In this document: one piece after another, positions 62,604 through 64,000 of the stretch
How positions within the stretch are numbered: the stretch's first letter is position 1
Layout: every line of letters starts with the position of its first letter
Source of the DNA: Kalaharituber pfeilii
Lineage: Eukaryota; Ascomycota; Pezizomycetes; Pezizales; Pezizaceae
Assembly: GCA_015179045.1 (NCBI GenBank)
Contig: WHUZ01000075.1
Span: 124,001 to 188,000 of the forward strand
Direction: 5' to 3'
DNA length: 64,000 bases
Notes under the pieces: generated by a model
What the model was told of the DNA's origin: nothing
The model's input: the letters and a program-made list of their open reading frames with translations, nothing else
Databases searched by the model: none
Made by a program: the position numbers and the translations under genes

Positions 62604-64000
62604 ATGGGAGCTTGCTTCTCGAGTGGAGGAGATGATGGAGAGGCGAGGAAGCGGACACTGCAAATCGATAAAGAACTCGAAAATGATGCCAGACGGCTAA
62701 AGAGAGAGTGCAAGATTTTGCTGTTGGGTATGGTTTATAGGCAAGAATTAAATAGAACCTCTTTTGCTAATACATTGACCAGGTTCTGGAGAGAGTGGAA
62801 AGTCCACAATTGTTAAGCAAATGAAGATTATTCACCAAAATGGCTATACCGTTGATGAGTTGGCGATGTATCGTCTGACAATATACAAGAATTTGGTGGA
62901 TTGTGCGAAAGCCCTTGTAATGGCTCTACAAAAATTTGAGATAGAACCAGTGGTACCAATAAATAGGGTAGGCCAGGTCTGAAAAACGAACGATTCAGGG
63001 GTACATTATTAACATTTGAATCTAATTTAGGAATATGCAGAGTTCATTCTGAACTATCATGTTGACCCAGATCCCAATCTCCCGGTTGATCCAATATTGG
63101 GAACTGCAGTTGTCTCTCTTTGGAAAGACCCTTGCATTCCTCAAATAATGGAACATCAAAGCGAGTTCTATTTAATGGATTCCGCACCATAGTGCGTCAC
63201 ACCTGAATACCAGAGAGTACGAGCTTAAAGTACTGATGAAAATAGCTTCTTCGATGAAGCACCACGAATAACACATAGGGATTATATTCCAACTGAAAGT
63301 GATGTGTTGCGAGCAAGAACGAAGACCACTGGAATATACGAGACGCGGTTCACAATGGGTCAGCTTAGCATTCAGTAAGTTTGCGGGTGTGGTGTGCATA
63401 TTATGTTCGGCCTTGGATGACTAATTTCCCATGTAGTATGTTTGATGTCGGTGGGCAACGCAGTGAGCGGAAGAAATGGATTCATTGTTTTGAAGCTGTG
63501 ACCTCTATCATTTTTTGTGTTGCATTAAGTGAATACGATCAGGTGCTGCTAGAGGAGTCAAATCAGGTGAGTGTTTATGAGACCGATGGTGCATATGGAG
63601 TGATGCTTCTAAGTTAACATCTGCGCTCACCTTACAGAATCGAATGCTGGAAAGCTTGGTACTATTTGATTCCGTGGTAAACAGCCGATGGTTCGTCAGA
63701 ACGAGCATCATTCTCTTCCTCAACAAAGTTGATTTGTTCCGGACTAAACTTGCGCGAATACCCTTATCAAACTACTTCCCAGATTATTCTGGTGGTAATG
63801 ATGTTAACAGAGCTGCCAAGTATCTCCTTTGGCGATTTAATCAAGTTAACCGAGCACACCTTAACTTATATCCTCAGTAAGTATACAGTATATCCTTAAG
63901 ACTACTTATTTCACTACCACTGACCTTGACAACAAAATAAGCCTCACACAAGCAACGGATACATCAAACATTAGGCTTGTCTTTGCAGCTGTCAAAGAGA
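62604..64000 (+). CDS. gpa3: Group III heterotrimeric G protein alpha subunit (3' end cut by window)
   Basis: Seven exons visible: 62604-62727, 62783-62967, 63031-63191, 63246-63374, 63437-63566, 63638-63876, 63942 to the window edge; about 342 of the expected 355 or so residues. The N-terminus MGACFSSG has the myristoylation Gly2 and palmitoylation Cys4 for plasma-membrane anchoring. Nucleotide-binding motifs are intact: P-loop GSGESGKST (residues 42-50), catalytic Arg near R181 in [16 protein letters not shown] with Q207, and NKVD (272-275). The [19 protein letters not shown] and [19 protein letters not shown] blocks are those of the fungal group III class (Neurospora GNA-3, Aspergillus GanB), which couples nutrient-sensing receptors to adenylate cyclase and cAMP/PKA signalling. 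The C-terminal receptor-contact helix lies beyond the window. Confidence 0.95.

Overview
The window is nuclear DNA of a filamentous ascomycete (Pezizomycotina). The evidence is short GT-AG introns with CTAAC-type branch sites in nearly every gene, a translation elongation factor 3 gene (fungus-specific), a fungal group III G-alpha, and LIM-RhoGAP and EAF7 orthologues. Spacers are long (up to about 7 kb) and genes are intron-rich (13 exons in the cullin gene), which fits an expanded genome, perhaps an early-diverging class such as Pezizomycetes; that placement is only inference. Exon models were built by hand from splice sites, and the phases of every multi-exon model sum to a clean reading frame.

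Layout, left to right: an RNF126-like RING ubiquitin ligase (+, 566-2329); carnitine O-acetyltransferase (+, 4604-7019) with both a mitochondrial leader and a C-terminal peroxisomal AKL; a microsomal cytochrome P450 (-, 8323-10315); a 1.0-kb element bounded by inverted repeats and TA (10437-11458); NuA4 subunit Eaf7 (-, 12572-14210); a LIM-RhoGAP protein (-, 15565-19560); a 4.8-kb spacer with a 38-bp-arm hairpin; a multi-KH RNA-binding protein (-, 24368-27489); a proline-rich disordered protein of unknown function (-, 29878-32365); cullin-1 (+, 34028-36998); a 6.9-kb repeat-rich spacer; elongation factor 3 (+, 43873-47160); a SulP sulfate-type transporter with STAS domain (+, 48229-50935); an 11.7-kb repeat-rich region with a Ty1/copia remnant and a non-autonomous hAT-like element with a perfect 8-bp target duplication; and the 5' part of a group III G-alpha gene (+, 62604 to the window end).

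The genes are mostly housekeeping and signalling genes transcribed singly; there is no operon or biosynthetic cluster. Loose themes are ubiquitin ligation (RING protein, cullin-1), polarity and cAMP signalling (RhoGAP, G-alpha) and acetyl-unit transport (carnitine acetyltransferase). I found no tRNA, rRNA or CRISPR. The most novel material is non-coding: the two inverted-repeat elements, a series of short palindromes whose arms differ in sequence but remain complementary (54502-54687), a 117-bp fold-back (20589-20705), and a 19-mer present in four copies in two distant spacers.
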